Shown: positions 28,184 to 36,432, counted from the first letter of the stretch. The stretch is 64,000 nt of DNA from Coriobacteriia bacterium (GCA_013336165.1 JAAXUF010000005.1:87622-151621); one strand, 5' to 3'. Notes: generated by a model not told the origin, from the letters alone. A program made the numbers and translations.

Positions 28184-28423
28184 CTACTTCTTCTGCAGAT
28201 AGATCTGTCCGCCACGCTGAACCACGCTCATGCCGAGAGCTTTGTCCTTCGCCACCTTGCGCAAAGCAACTACTGCCGTAATGGCCTTGACGCCAGCTAT
28301 CTCAACTCGAACGCTTGCGTTGGATGACTTCATGAACTCATCCACGATAGTCGAGTACACACTTGCTCCGCGAGTTGATTTGGAAGGTACCTCGGCTGGC
28401 ACGAGTTTGAATGACTTGTCCAT
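28184..28423 (-). CDS. Unrecognised small basic protein
   Basis: 79 aa, Lys-rich, with a central segment SVRVEIAGVKAITAVVALRK and the ending GMSVVQRGGQIYLQKK, which suggests a small alpha/beta nucleic-acid-binding fold. No family is recognised. It has a good GGAGAAAG ribosome-binding site and its own promoter, so it is probably expressed. It stands alone between DUF1284 (convergent) and btuD. Confidence 0.7.
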   Translation of the reverse strand: MDKSFKLVPAEVPSKSTRGASVYSTIVDEFMKSSNASVRVEIAGVKAITAVVALRKVAKDKALGMSVVQRGGQIYLQKK

Positions 28424-28466
28424 GTTCTTTCTCCATCCAGGTGTTATCGACTACGCTATTTTGCTC

Positions 28467-28494
28467 ACTATACCCTACTGATATGCTAGGCGAA
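28467..28494 (-). promoter_or_regulatory. Putative promoter of the 79-aa protein gene
   Basis: On the minus strand TTCGCC (28494-28489) and TATAGT (28472-28467) are 16 bases apart, leaving a leader of about 40 bases before the ATG at 28423. The surrounding bases are richer in A and T than the genes on each side. Confidence 0.45.
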
Positions 28495-28546
28495 TGACAG
28501 GCGACATCTCACACGCAAATTCACGCGCACTGTCGCACCGGTGCCG

Positions 28547-29803
28547 CTAGGGCCGTTCGGTCAGCGTGTCGAATGCAGCATCGTGATTCGCGACGGCCTT
28601 CGCACCCAGCGCAAGCGCCTCGGACCAGAGAGTTTCGGCCTCGCCGCCCGCGAAATCGCGACCTGCGATCGCCCCCACCAGCACGACGGGCGTTCCGGCT
28701 CGCGCCGCGACGACAGCCGCGCGCAAGTTGCCGACGTTGCCGTTCCCGAAGGGGATCTCGGCGACCACGACCACATCCGCCTCCTGCGACAACTGCGCGA
28801 CGTGCTCCTGCGCCTCCGCATCCATCGGCGCAAATGGTGGGATCGCGGCGTACTCGAGTCCGAGCGCTGTTGCGACAAGCTGGTCGGCGTCGCCGAGGTT
28901 GAGCGCGCCCGCCGAGACGTGCCAGCCGGCCAGCACCAGCCGACGCATCAGTGACGCGGCAACTCCCGAACCGCCGATCACCAGCGCACGTCCGCGCTGC
29001 GTGCGAGCGACGGCGCCCTCGCGCAACACCGGCGTGACGCTGACCGAGCCGGTGATGGGGTCGGTGCCGACGACGGCCCGCACGCCGAAGACCGCCGAAA
29101 GCATCTCGGCGGTGATGGCTAACGCAGGCGGAAGCGCTTCGCCGAGACGCCCGTCGGCGACAACCGCTATGCGGTCTGCATAACGCGCGGCCAGGTCGAG
29201 ATCGTGGAAGACGGCGAGCACCGCCAGCCCCGAGTCGGCAAGCTCGCGTGTCAGGTCGAGAACCTGGAGCCGGTGGTTGAGATCGAGGTGGCTCACCGGC
29301 TCGTCCAGTAGTAGAATGCGCGGCTCCTGGGCAAGTGCCTGAGCCAAAGCGAGGCGTTGCAGGTCGCCGCCGGAGAGTTGGTCAGTGGGCTTGTCGGCGA
29401 GGTGCGCCGTGTCGGTGAGCGCCATCGCCCGATCGACGACCTCCCGGTCGTGCTCGCCGGGCGAAGCGAAGCGCGACAGGTGCGCGTGCCGCCCCATAGC
29501 CACGAAGTCGCGCGCCGGCACCGCAAACGCGGGCTGCACCTGCTGCGGCACGACGCCGACCATCCGTGCACGGGCCACCGAGGAATACTCCCTTGCCGGC
29601 AGACCACCTAGGTTCAGCGCTCCCCCGAGGAGCTCCGCATCCCCGGTCACCGTGCGCACGAGCGTGGACTTGCCGGCGCCATTGGGCCCAACAAGACCTA
29701 CGATCTCGCCCGCGTGTACTTCTAGGTTCGCGCCACATACGACAGGCGCCCCGGCGTAGCCCACGTCGGCGCGTGCGTATTCCAACAAGACCTCGGCAAT
29801 CAC
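28547..29803 (-). CDS. btuD: Cobalamin ABC transporter ATP-binding protein with C-terminal extra domain
   Basis: 418 aa, about 160 longer than ordinary BtuD/FecE ATPases. The ABC part (1-250) has Walker A GPNGAGKST, signature LSGGDLQRLALAQAL and Walker B ILLLDEPVSHLD. The tail (about 260-418) begins ALVIGGSGVAASLMRRLVLAGW and looks like a Rossmann-like fold; similar fusions occur in other cobalamin transport ATPases. It overlaps the permease stop by four bases. The cobalamin assignment rests on the riboswitch upstream of the operon. Confidence 0.9.
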   Translation of the reverse strand: MIAEVLLEYARADVGYAGAPVVCGANLEVHAGEIVGLVGPNGAGKSTLVRTVTGDAELLGGALNLGGLPAREYSSVARARMVGVVPQQVQPAFAVPARDFVAMGRHAHLSRFASPGEHDREVVDRAMALTDTAHLADKPTDQLSGGDLQRLALAQALAQEPRILLLDEPVSHLDLNHRLQVLDLTRELADSGLAVLAVFHDLDLAARYADRIAVVADGRLGEALPPALAITAEMLSAVFGVRAVVGTDPITGSVSVTPVLREGAVARTQRGRALVIGGSGVAASLMRRLVLAGWHVSAGALNLGDADQLVATALGLEYAAIPPFAPMDAEAQEHVAQLSQEADVVVVAEIPFGNGNVGNLRAAVVAARAGTPVVLVGAIAGRDFAGGEAETLWSEALALGAKAVANHDAAFDTLTERP

Positions 29804-30825
29804 CGCGATCGCCCCCGCACCAGCAGCCAGATGAAGAACGGCCCGCCGAGAACCGCCGTCACGATGCCCACCGGGATTTCGACCGGACGGATCACCATGC
29901 GGGCCGCAAGGTCAGAGAGCACCAGAACCGATGCGCCGGCAAGAAGCGACGCCGGCAGCAGCCGACGATGGTCGGGGCCGACGATCCGCCGCATGATATG
30001 CGGCGTCATGAGTCCAACGAAGCCGATCAGCCCGGAGACCGCCACGGCGGCGGCCGTAAGGAGCGATGCTGCTGCCAACATGAGGAGCTTGAAGCGCTCA
30101 ACGGACAGGCCGAGATGGCCGGCGCGCTCGTCACCAAGCAACATGAGGTTGAGTTCGCGCGTCGAAAGCAGCGGAAGGAGGATTCCCAGCACGAACATCG
30201 GCGCGATCATGGCTACGTACTGCCATGAGGCGGCGGACAGGCCACCCATCATCCAATACACCAGCGCCATCATCTGTTGGCGCGCGACCAGCATGATGAA
30301 CGACGTCAGGGCCGCTAGCACATACGAGACCGCCACGCCTGCAAGCAGAAGTGATGTCGGCTCCAGACGCCCACGCGACGACGCGAGCCTCACGACCAGG
30401 ATCATCGTGAGCAGCGCGCCCGCAAACGCGCCGGCCGGAACCGCTCCGAATCTCCACACGGTTGCGCCCGCGGTCGCGGTCAGTGCGACCATCGCCCCCA
30501 GCCCGGCACCACTCGACACGCCGAGAATGTAGGGGTCGGCCAGAGGGTTGCGGAAAAGCGCTTGGTAGAGCGTACCTGCCGCTGCCAACGATGCCCCAAC
30601 CAGCGCGGCTATCAGCACCCGTGGAAGACGCACGTCCACCACAAGCGTATCGGCAAGCCCACCGCTGCTGCCGCTGAACCGCCGACCGAGAGCGGCGATC
30701 ACGTCGCCCGCCGACAGCGGCACCGCCCCGAACGCCACGCCGACCAGCATCGCCGAGGCAAGCACGGCGATGAGAGCGGCGATGACCGCGGGATACGAGA
30801 GCGGCTGTCGATCGATCCTGGCCAC
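29800..30825 (-). CDS. btuC: FecCD-family permease for cobalamin uptake
   Basis: 341 aa with about nine to ten hydrophobic helices and family motifs RLPRVLIAALVGASLAAAGTLYQALFRNPLADPYILGVSSGAGLG and a later GFVGLMTPHIMRRIVGPDHR. The latter is the ATPase contact loop. It lies 13 bases after btuF. Confidence 0.92.
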   Translation of the reverse strand: MARIDRQPLSYPAVIAALIAVLASAMLVGVAFGAVPLSAGDVIAALGRRFSGSSGGLADTLVVDVRLPRVLIAALVGASLAAAGTLYQALFRNPLADPYILGVSSGAGLGAMVALTATAGATVWRFGAVPAGAFAGALLTMILVVRLASSRGRLEPTSLLLAGVAVSYVLAALTSFIMLVARQQMMALVYWMMGGLSAASWQYVAMIAPMFVLGILLPLLSTRELNLMLLGDERAGHLGLSVERFKLLMLAAASLLTAAAVAVSGLIGFVGLMTPHIMRRIVGPDHRRLLPASLLAGASVLVLSDLAARMVIRPVEIPVGIVTAVLGGPFFIWLLVRGRSR

Positions 30826-30838
30826 GTTTCGCTACTTC

Positions 30839-31783
30839 CTAAAACGCTTCCGGATGCAGGCCCATGGCGATCTGCTTCAAGCCCTCGATGAGGCGCGGGC
30901 CGGGACGCGAGACTGTGTTGTCGTCCAGGATCACGACGCGCCCGTTCTTCACCGCTGAGAGCTTGTCGAAGCCGGCACGCTTCTCGATGGACGCGGGATC
31001 GCTGCTGGAACCTTTCGTCGCCAGGTAGACCTGCGGGTTGGCGGCTATGAGCTGCTCAGACGAGTAGGCTACGTAGCTTTTCTCGGTGACGACGTTGGTG
31101 CCACCGGCGAGCGTGATGAGCTCGTCAATGAAGGTGCCCTTGCCCACCGTGTAGAGCGGGTTTTGGCCGATCTCGACGAATGCCGTGACTTTGGGCTTAC
31201 CAGCGACGGCCTTCTGCACCGACACCACGTCTGCCTTCATGCCTTCGACGATGGAAGTCGCCTTCGATGCCGTGCCGGTCGCCTTGCCTACGCGCTCGAT
31301 GTCGGTGTAGACGCCTGCGAGGTCCTGCGGGTCGATAGCGATCACCACCGCGCCAAGCGCCTCCAGCCGCTTCACCATGTCGGCCTGCACGCCGGTGGTC
31401 GCCAAGATGAGGTCCGGCTTCGCAGCTGCAATAGCCTCCAAGTTGGGTGTCTGAAAGTCGCCGACTTTCGCGATGCCGCTTACCTCGGCAGGATAGTCGT
31501 CATAGGTCGTGACGCCGACTACGCGGTCGCCTAGACCCAATGCGAACAGGATCTCGGTGTTTGCGGGCGCGAGTGAAACGATGCGTTTGGGCTCGGCGTT
31601 GATGGTAACCACGCGGCCGGCATCGTCGGTCAGCGTCACCGGATATGCCGCCGAGGAGTCGGACTTCACTGTGGACGGACCGCCGCTCGCGGTGCAGCCG
31701 GCGAACGAGAACGTCGCAAGCACAGCGGCTAGGAGCAGGATCAGTGTGGTTCGGGTGGCGCGAGTGCGTTTCGTACGGGGCAT
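30839..31783 (-). CDS. btuF: Cobalamin-binding lipoprotein
   Basis: 314 aa helical-backbone binding protein. The signal peptide ends in FAGC (lipobox). Motifs of the BtuF/FhuD group include RIVSLAPANTEILFALGLGDRVVGVTTYDDYP and a middle LVLATTGVQ-like KPDLILATTGVQADM. ATG at 31783 follows GGAGGATG at ideal spacing. First gene of the operon and directly under the cobalamin riboswitch. Confidence 0.92.
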   Translation of the reverse strand: MPRTKRTRATRTTLILLLAAVLATFSFAGCTASGGPSTVKSDSSAAYPVTLTDDAGRVVTINAEPKRIVSLAPANTEILFALGLGDRVVGVTTYDDYPAEVSGIAKVGDFQTPNLEAIAAAKPDLILATTGVQADMVKRLEALGAVVIAIDPQDLAGVYTDIERVGKATGTASKATSIVEGMKADVVSVQKAVAGKPKVTAFVEIGQNPLYTVGKGTFIDELITLAGGTNVVTEKSYVAYSSEQLIAANPQVYLATKGSSSDPASIEKRAGFDKLSAVKNGRVVILDDNTVSRPGPRLIEGLKQIAMGLHPEAF

Positions 31784-31830
31784 GCATCCTCCTTGTGGAA
31801 ATCGATCACGGATTCTTGGACGCCCCCGCC

Positions 31831-31883
31831 AAAACGAAGAAGCCCGCTGCCCTACAGAGAAATCTGTCGGCAAACGAGCTTCG
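31831..31883 (-). terminator. Riboswitch-controlled intrinsic terminator before btuF
   Basis: On the minus strand a long stem begins at CGAAGCTCG (31883-31875) and closes with CGGGCTTC (31846-31839), with an inner GCCGACAGA/TCTGTAGGGC helix. It is followed by TTCGTTTT (31838-31831). It lies between the aptamer and the btuF start, so it is the likely switch that stops transcription when cobalamin is bound. Confidence 0.7.
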
Positions 31884-31990
31884 AGTTGAAAGCGGAGCGG
31901 ATCGGGGTGAAGTCTCCGGCGCGAGCTTTCGAGCCTGCTTTCGAGACATCACCGCGAGCCGGCCTTGCACCTCGAAGGCCGCGTCGCGCA

Positions 31991-32117
31991 TCACCTTGGC
32001 AGGTCTCCTGACTTGGGGAGCGCACAAGCGCTTCCCTCTACAGTGGCGGGTCCCGTCCCGGATTCGCACCGGGTTCCCTATTCTCCCGCGACTGACGTGT
32101 CCGCGGGCACCAAGTGA
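31991..32117 (-). promoter_or_regulatory. Adenosylcobalamin riboswitch
   Basis: Minus-strand blocks in order: P1 TCACTTGG (32117-32110), AATAGGGAA, CCGGTGCGAATCCGG, the B12 box core GACCCGCCACTGTA, a variable GC hairpin, and CAAGTCAGGAGACCTGCC, closing with CCAAGGTGA (31999-31991). This is a full cobalamin aptamer. About 200 bases separate it from btuF and hold a terminator-like stem. Confidence 0.96.
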
Positions 32118-32186
32118 CGCCTATTCAGTTGGCAATGCGGTCAGTGTAGTCTAGGCGCAGCGGCGGCGCCATCAGGAATCCGCCGA

Positions 32187-32738
32187 GTGGGCACTCTTCG
32201 CGCCGCTTCGCGGATCGGGTTCTCGGCATGGCGTTCGCTCATCCCGCGACGAGACGAGTATGTGCCGCCCAAGGGAAAGGCGAATCTCTTGCCCGGAAGT
32301 CCCAAATGGAACCGTGGATGGCCGGTGATAGCCTGCGCATTCGCGTTTGCGATTCTGGCCGCAAGCGTGGTGGCGGCGCATCTCATCGCCCATGCCGAGT
32401 ATTCGCGAAGCTTCGACTCACCAGCTTCGATCGAAGTGCGCGCACATGCCGCCGCCATCGCCGCGAGCGTAGAACCCTGGAACCGTGGATTCGTGGCTAG
32501 AGCACACCTGCTAACCCTGTGGGTCGAGGGCAAGGACCTTCTGGAAGCCGGAGATTACAACGCAGCGGTAGACGTGCTCGACTCGGCGTACCGCCAAGAT
32601 GTGGGCAACGTCGAGCTTCTCGCGCTCTACCAGCAGGCGCAAGCCGTCCAGGCCGAGGAAACGAACCGGAAGGCTCACCTGCAGCACGGTCACGAGGGAC
32701 CCGGTGGCACGCTGCTCCCAGAGGATGTGGAGAGGTAG
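32187..32738 (+). CDS. Unrecognised membrane-anchored protein with TPR-like segment
   Basis: 183 aa. One transmembrane helix at about residues 46-66 (PVIACAFAFAILAASVVAAH), then a helical soluble part with a TPR-like pair (LLEAGDYNAAVDVLDSAYRQDVGNVELLALYQQ) and a His-rich tail. GTG at 32187 is used; GTG at 32262 would give a shorter form. It is the only plus-strand gene between the cobalamin riboswitch and nrdG and has no obvious partner. Confidence 0.6.
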   Translation: MGTLRAASRIGFSAWRSLIPRRDEYVPPKGKANLLPGSPKWNRGWPVIACAFAFAILAASVVAAHLIAHAEYSRSFDSPASIEVRAHAAAIAASVEPWNRGFVARAHLLTLWVEGKDLLEAGDYNAAVDVLDSAYRQDVGNVELLALYQQAQAVQAEETNRKAHLQHGHEGPGGTLLPEDVER

Positions 32739-32756
32739 CCTGATCGCCTCGCCAAC

Positions 32757-33467
32757 CTATGCCCTGACCTCAAACTCCTCAAACTCCGCGCCGAAGCCAT
32801 CCGGCAACGCGGTCAGCGGGTCCGGACCCAGCCCGACCGTGATCGCCTCCGGCCGAGTGCCCTGGGCACGAAACGCCTGCAGTGCCCATCGCCGCACGCC
32901 AAGCGAACTCAGCTCTCCCGCCATGCGCCGGAGCGCATCCAGGCCGAGAAGTCCCGGGTGCACCGTCGTCCGCACCTCGTAGTCGACGGCGCTCGCGAGC
33001 AACGCCTGCAGACTCATCCGCGCGTGCTCGCCGCTGCCGGGCACGCGCGTGATGCGCTCGTACTCGGCGAATGGTGCTTTCACGTCGAAACCAACCCAGT
33101 CGGCCAAGGAGAGCGCCTCGGCGAAGCGCTCGGGTAGCTGCCCACCGCTGTGCAGGGCCACACGCATGCCCAGCTCGCGCACTTCGCGCATTGCTGGCAG
33201 CAGCGCCCGCTGCGCAATGGGCTCACCACCGGAGAAGACGACTCCGTCGAGCAGCCCGACGCGCCCCTCGATGAACCGGCGAACCTCGCGCCACGCCAGC
33301 GCCTCGGAACCGGCGGCCGCCGCAGCGGACAACAGTGCCGGGTTATGGCAGTACACACAGTCCCACGGGCAGCCCTGGCAGAAGACCGTCGCTACAAGCT
33401 GGCCGGGCCAGTCGCACGTCGACAGACGCGTCAGCCCTCCGATGCGAAGGTCAGCTGAGGTCGACAC
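32757..33467 (-). CDS. nrdG: Anaerobic ribonucleotide reductase activating enzyme (radical SAM)
   Basis: 236 aa radical SAM enzyme that installs the glycyl radical on the class III reductase. The cluster motif is CPWDCVYC (Cys 33, 37 and 40), followed by SGGEP and a VGFDVKAPF strand. I chose GTG at 33467, which gives the standard N-terminus (RIGGLTRLSTCDWPGQ) and overlaps the preceding small gene by 17 bases; no strong ribosome-binding site, so coupling is likely. Confidence 0.92.
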   Translation of the reverse strand: MSTSADLRIGGLTRLSTCDWPGQLVATVFCQGCPWDCVYCHNPALLSAAAAAGSEALAWREVRRFIEGRVGLLDGVVFSGGEPIAQRALLPAMREVRELGMRVALHSGGQLPERFAEALSLADWVGFDVKAPFAEYERITRVPGSGEHARMSLQALLASAVDYEVRTTVHPGLLGLDALRRMAGELSSLGVRRWALQAFRAQGTRPEAITVGLGPDPLTALPDGFGAEFEEFEVRA

Positions 33468-33645
33468 GCGACTCGAGGAAGCAGGTTCGCTCGGCGTACT
33501 CGCCCTGCTTCCCGCGGTTGAACGACGAGACCGGGCGATGGTAGCCCATGACACGCGTCCAGACTTCGCAGGGCTGGCGCTCGTTATCGGCCAGCGCGAT
33601 CGCGGACTGCGCGGAGACTTCTTCGGTCGCGGTGATATCACTCAT
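33451..33645 (-). CDS. Stand-alone glycyl-radical domain of class III ribonucleotide reductase
   Basis: 64 aa. Residues 26-58 match the C-terminal glycyl-radical loop of NrdD: CEVWTRVMGYHRPVSSFNRG followed by KQGEYAERTCF, with the radical Gly at residue 34 and a Cys at 26. It lies between nrdD and nrdG in its own frame with an AGAGGAG site seven bases before ATG 33645, so it is a real separate gene, not a sequencing frameshift. The preceding nrdD ends just after its zinc motif and contains no such loop, so the two proteins together should form the catalytic subunit. Comparable in idea to GrcA/YfiD, the spare radical domain of pyruvate formate-lyase. Confidence 0.9.
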   Translation of the reverse strand: MSDITATEEVSAQSAIALADNERQPCEVWTRVMGYHRPVSSFNRGKQGEYAERTCFLESRVDLS

Positions 33646-33662
33646 GCCTTGGCTCCTCTGGG

Positions 33663-35705
33663 TTAAGCCACGCCGACGGCGTCGCGTTGCTTGCGTGCGG
33701 CGATCTCGAGATCACACTTGGGGCAGAATGGGTGCTCCCCTGCCAGATAGCCATGTGTCGGGCAGATCGAGAACGTCGGTGTGATGGTGATGTAGGGCAG
33801 CCGGAAACCCTCCAGCGAGCGGCGCACAAGCTTGCGGCACGCATCCGCCGAGGAGACCCGCTCGCCCAGATAGAGATGCAGCACGGTGCCGCCGGTGTAC
33901 TTGCGCTGCAATTCCTCCTGAAGCCCGAGCGCCTCGAAAGCGTCGTCCGTGAAACCGACCGGCAGCTGGCTCGAGTTGGTGTAATACGGCGTCACAGGCG
34001 TGCCCGCTTGCAGGATTCCGGGGAAACGCTTCTGGTCCTCGCGGGCGAATCGGTGCGTGGTGCCCTCGGCAGGTGTCGCTTCAAGGTTGTAGAGATGTCC
34101 GGTCTCCTCTTGGAAGCTCACGATCTTCGTACGCACATGGTCGAGAAAGCGGATCGCGAACGCGCGGCCCCACGGCGTGGTGATGTCGTCTTCGTCGCGT
34201 GTGAAGTTGCGGATCATCTCGTTGACACCGTTGACGCCCACCGTCGAGAAGTGGTTGCGTAGCGTGCCGAGGTAGCGCTTCGTGTAAGGGAACAGCCCGT
34301 CGTCGATGTGGCGCTGGATGACCTTGCGCTTGATCTCGAGACTCGTGCGCGCGAGGTCGAGCAGCTCATCGAGGCGCGCGAACAACGCGGCCTCATCGCC
34401 CTGATGCACGTAGCCCAGACGCGCGCAGTTCACGGTCACGACGCCGAGCGAGCCGGTCTGCTCGGCGCTTCCGAAGAGGCCGTTGCCGCGCTTGAGAAGC
34501 TCGGTCAGGTCGAGCTGCAGACGGCAGCACATCGAGCGCACCATGTTGGGCTTGAGCTCGGAGTTCAGGAAGTTCTGGAAGTACGGCAGGCCATACTTCG
34601 CCGTCATCTCGAAGAGCAGCTCGGCATTCTCGCTCTCCCACGGGAAGTCCGGTGTGATGTTGTACGTCGGGATCGGGAATGTGAAGACGCGACCCTTGGC
34701 GTCGCCCTCGGTCATGACCTCGATGTAGGCGCGGTTGATCATGTCCATCTCGACCTGAAGCTCGCTGTAGGTGAACTCCATGACCTCGCCGCCGATGACG
34801 GGATACTGGTCGCGGAGGTCCTCCGGGCAGACCCAGTCGAAGGTAAGGTTGGTAAACGGCGTCTGGGTGCCCCAGCGCGAAGGCACGTTCAGGTTGTAGA
34901 CGAGTTCCTGGATCGACTGGCGCACCTTCTCGTACGATAGCGAGTCCTTGCGGATGAACGGCGCCATGTACGTGTCGAAGGAGGAGAACGCCTGCGCACC
35001 CGCCCACTCGTTCTGTAGCGTGCCGAGGAAGTTCACGATCTGCCCGACGGCGCTCGAAAGGTGCCTGGGTGGGGCCGACTCGACCTTGCCCGGGACACCG
35101 TTCAGTCCCTCAGTCAGCAGCGTACGCAGCGACCAGCCGGCGCAGTAGCCGGACAGCATGTCAAGGTCGTGGATGTGGTAGTCGCCGTCGCGGTGCGCCT
35201 GCCCGACCGCAGCCGGGTACACGTGCGACAGCCAGTAGTTGGCGACGACCTTGCCCGAGATGTTCAGGATGAGCCCGCCGAGCGAGTAGCCCTGGTTGGC
35301 GTTCGCGTTCACGCGCCAGTCGCTGCGGTCGAGGTACTCGTTCATCGAAGACTCCACCTCGACCACCGTGCGGCGATCGTTGCGCAGCCGGGCGCGCTGT
35401 TCGCGGTAGACGATGTAGGCACGCGCCGTCTCGAAGTGGTTCGCCGAGATGAGCACCTGTTCGACGACGTCTTGGATCTCCTCGATATGCAACGCCTTCT
35501 CGGCGAAGCGGTGGACGAGGACCTTCAGTGTCTGGCCGGCAAGCAGGTCGGCCTCAAGCTCGCCGAACTCGCCGGTGGCCCGGCCCGCACGTGCGATGGC
35601 CGAGCGGATCTTGGACGCGTCGAATGGTGCCTCTTCGCCGGCACGCGTGATGACGGTGGAGAGCACCTTGTCGGCAATGGAGTCGTTACTGTTCGCGCAG
35701 GACAA
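33663..35705 (-). CDS. nrdD: Anaerobic ribonucleoside-triphosphate reductase, catalytic part without radical loop
   Basis: 680 aa. An ATP-cone lies at about residues 10-100 (VLSTVITRAGEEAPFDASKI), then the reductase barrel with GYCAGWSLRTLL (thiyl Cys), SRWGTQTPFTNLTFDW, MCCRLQLD and VVTVNCARLGY. It ends with a zinc motif CPTHGYLAGEHPFCPKC and stops soon after. The glycyl-radical loop normally following the zinc site is missing here and encoded by the next gene. TTG at 35705 preceded by AAGGGGGA gives a sensible N-terminus; a longer frame to 36041 runs through the leader and was rejected. Confidence 0.93.
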   Translation of the reverse strand: MSCANSNDSIADKVLSTVITRAGEEAPFDASKIRSAIARAGRATGEFGELEADLLAGQTLKVLVHRFAEKALHIEEIQDVVEQVLISANHFETARAYIVYREQRARLRNDRRTVVEVESSMNEYLDRSDWRVNANANQGYSLGGLILNISGKVVANYWLSHVYPAAVGQAHRDGDYHIHDLDMLSGYCAGWSLRTLLTEGLNGVPGKVESAPPRHLSSAVGQIVNFLGTLQNEWAGAQAFSSFDTYMAPFIRKDSLSYEKVRQSIQELVYNLNVPSRWGTQTPFTNLTFDWVCPEDLRDQYPVIGGEVMEFTYSELQVEMDMINRAYIEVMTEGDAKGRVFTFPIPTYNITPDFPWESENAELLFEMTAKYGLPYFQNFLNSELKPNMVRSMCCRLQLDLTELLKRGNGLFGSAEQTGSLGVVTVNCARLGYVHQGDEAALFARLDELLDLARTSLEIKRKVIQRHIDDGLFPYTKRYLGTLRNHFSTVGVNGVNEMIRNFTRDEDDITTPWGRAFAIRFLDHVRTKIVSFQEETGHLYNLEATPAEGTTHRFAREDQKRFPGILQAGTPVTPYYTNSSQLPVGFTDDAFEALGLQEELQRKYTGGTVLHLYLGERVSSADACRKLVRRSLEGFRLPYITITPTFSICPTHGYLAGEHPFCPKCDLEIAARKQRDAVGVA

Positions 35706-35910
35706 TGGATCCCCCTTCTTGCTTGCATGGCAGAAGCGGACGTGACGCCCGCCGAAAAAAGAACCCGTCACCTCCGCTGAGGCGAACGGGCTTTCAGAGC
35801 ATAGCGGTTCGAAATGACATCGAGAGACCCCCGGACACCGCGTGGTCGTCACGAGCCGGCCTCGATCACTTCGAAGGTCGTACCGTGCGTCACTGTCATC
35901 GCTATTCTTA
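35706..35910 (-). promoter_or_regulatory. Structured leader of the nrdD operon with intrinsic terminator
   Basis: Minus strand. A possible promoter is TAGACT with TAAGAA (35910-35905) 16 bases on. Then complementary pairs: ATGACA (35899-35894) with TGTCAT (35819-35814), ATCGAG (35866-35861) with CTCGAT (35824-35819), and smaller hairpins inside. A terminator follows: CCCGT and CGCCTC pair with GAGGTG and ACGGG, then TTCTTTTTT (35790-35755). CGAACCGCT upstream of the stem could pair with GTTCG and AGCGG inside it, an antiterminator. No known riboswitch motif was recognised. The 180 bases beyond, to the DUF190 stop at 36088, show nothing. Confidence 0.65.
35755..35790 (-). terminator. Intrinsic terminator in the nrdD leader
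   Basis: Stem CCCGT-T-CGCCTC / GAGGTG-ACGGG with loop AGCG, directly followed by TTCTTTTTT on the minus strand. It is 50 bases before the nrdD start, so it must be bypassed for expression, which indicates transcription attenuation. Confidence 0.8.
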
Positions 35911-36087
35911 GCTGACAACGACCCAAGTCTAGCCGAGCAAGACCATGGGGGGAAGCTAATCCGACGACGAAATTCGGCGACCTGACGAACGGCGCCCTGC
36001 GAGCGACGATCACAACCTGTTGCGGAGCCGAACGGTCGCAAACACCATACCTTGTGGTTCGCTCCGCTTGTTGCGCCTAGCGGTTCG

Positions 36088-36420
36088 CTACCCTCGCGAG
36101 TACTTTGCGACCCTCACGGCCTCGACGACCACAAGGCCGCTGCCCACCATCTCATCAAGCTTGGGCATCACGCGCGCGACGTTCTCGGCAGTGTCCACGA
36201 AGACGATCATCATCGGCAAATCGCTCGAGAGGTCGAGCAGGTGGGCGGCGTGCATGCGACTCGATTCACCGTAGCCCAGCGTGCCCTTGACGACCGTGGC
36301 GCCGGCGACTCCCTCGGCATGCAACATGGCCACGATGGCCTCATAGAGCGAGTGCGAGTGCCAGCGGTCGGTCTCGCCAACCATCACGGTCACACGCTCT
36401 GCGTCAAATTCAGTCTTCAT
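36088..36420 (-). CDS. DUF190 family protein
   Basis: 110 aa of the PII-like DUF190 family (VTVMVGETDRWHSHSLYEAIVAMLHAEGVAGATVVKGTLGYG; IVFVDTAENVARVMP). It lies 12 bases after crcB, a well-known neighbour pair, so it probably works with fluoride export; its precise role is unknown. ATG at 36420 has AGGGG at ten bases; the ATG at 36429 is too close to it. Confidence 0.92.
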   Translation of the reverse strand: MKTEFDAERVTVMVGETDRWHSHSLYEAIVAMLHAEGVAGATVVKGTLGYGESSRMHAAHLLDLSSDLPMMIVFVDTAENVARVMPKLDEMVGSGLVVVEAVRVAKYSRG

Positions 36421-36432
36421 GCGCGCCATCCC

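Noticed and set aside
33451..33700. Frameshift in nrdD instead of a separate gene
   Set aside because: A stop codon, an AGAGGAG ribosome-binding site and a new ATG lie in sequence; a single indel would not produce this arrangement, though re-sequencing is still worthwhile.
35706..35910. Cobalamin or c-di-GMP riboswitch before nrdD
   Set aside because: The GCCACTG box and the GEMM core are both missing; the leader is therefore left unassigned.
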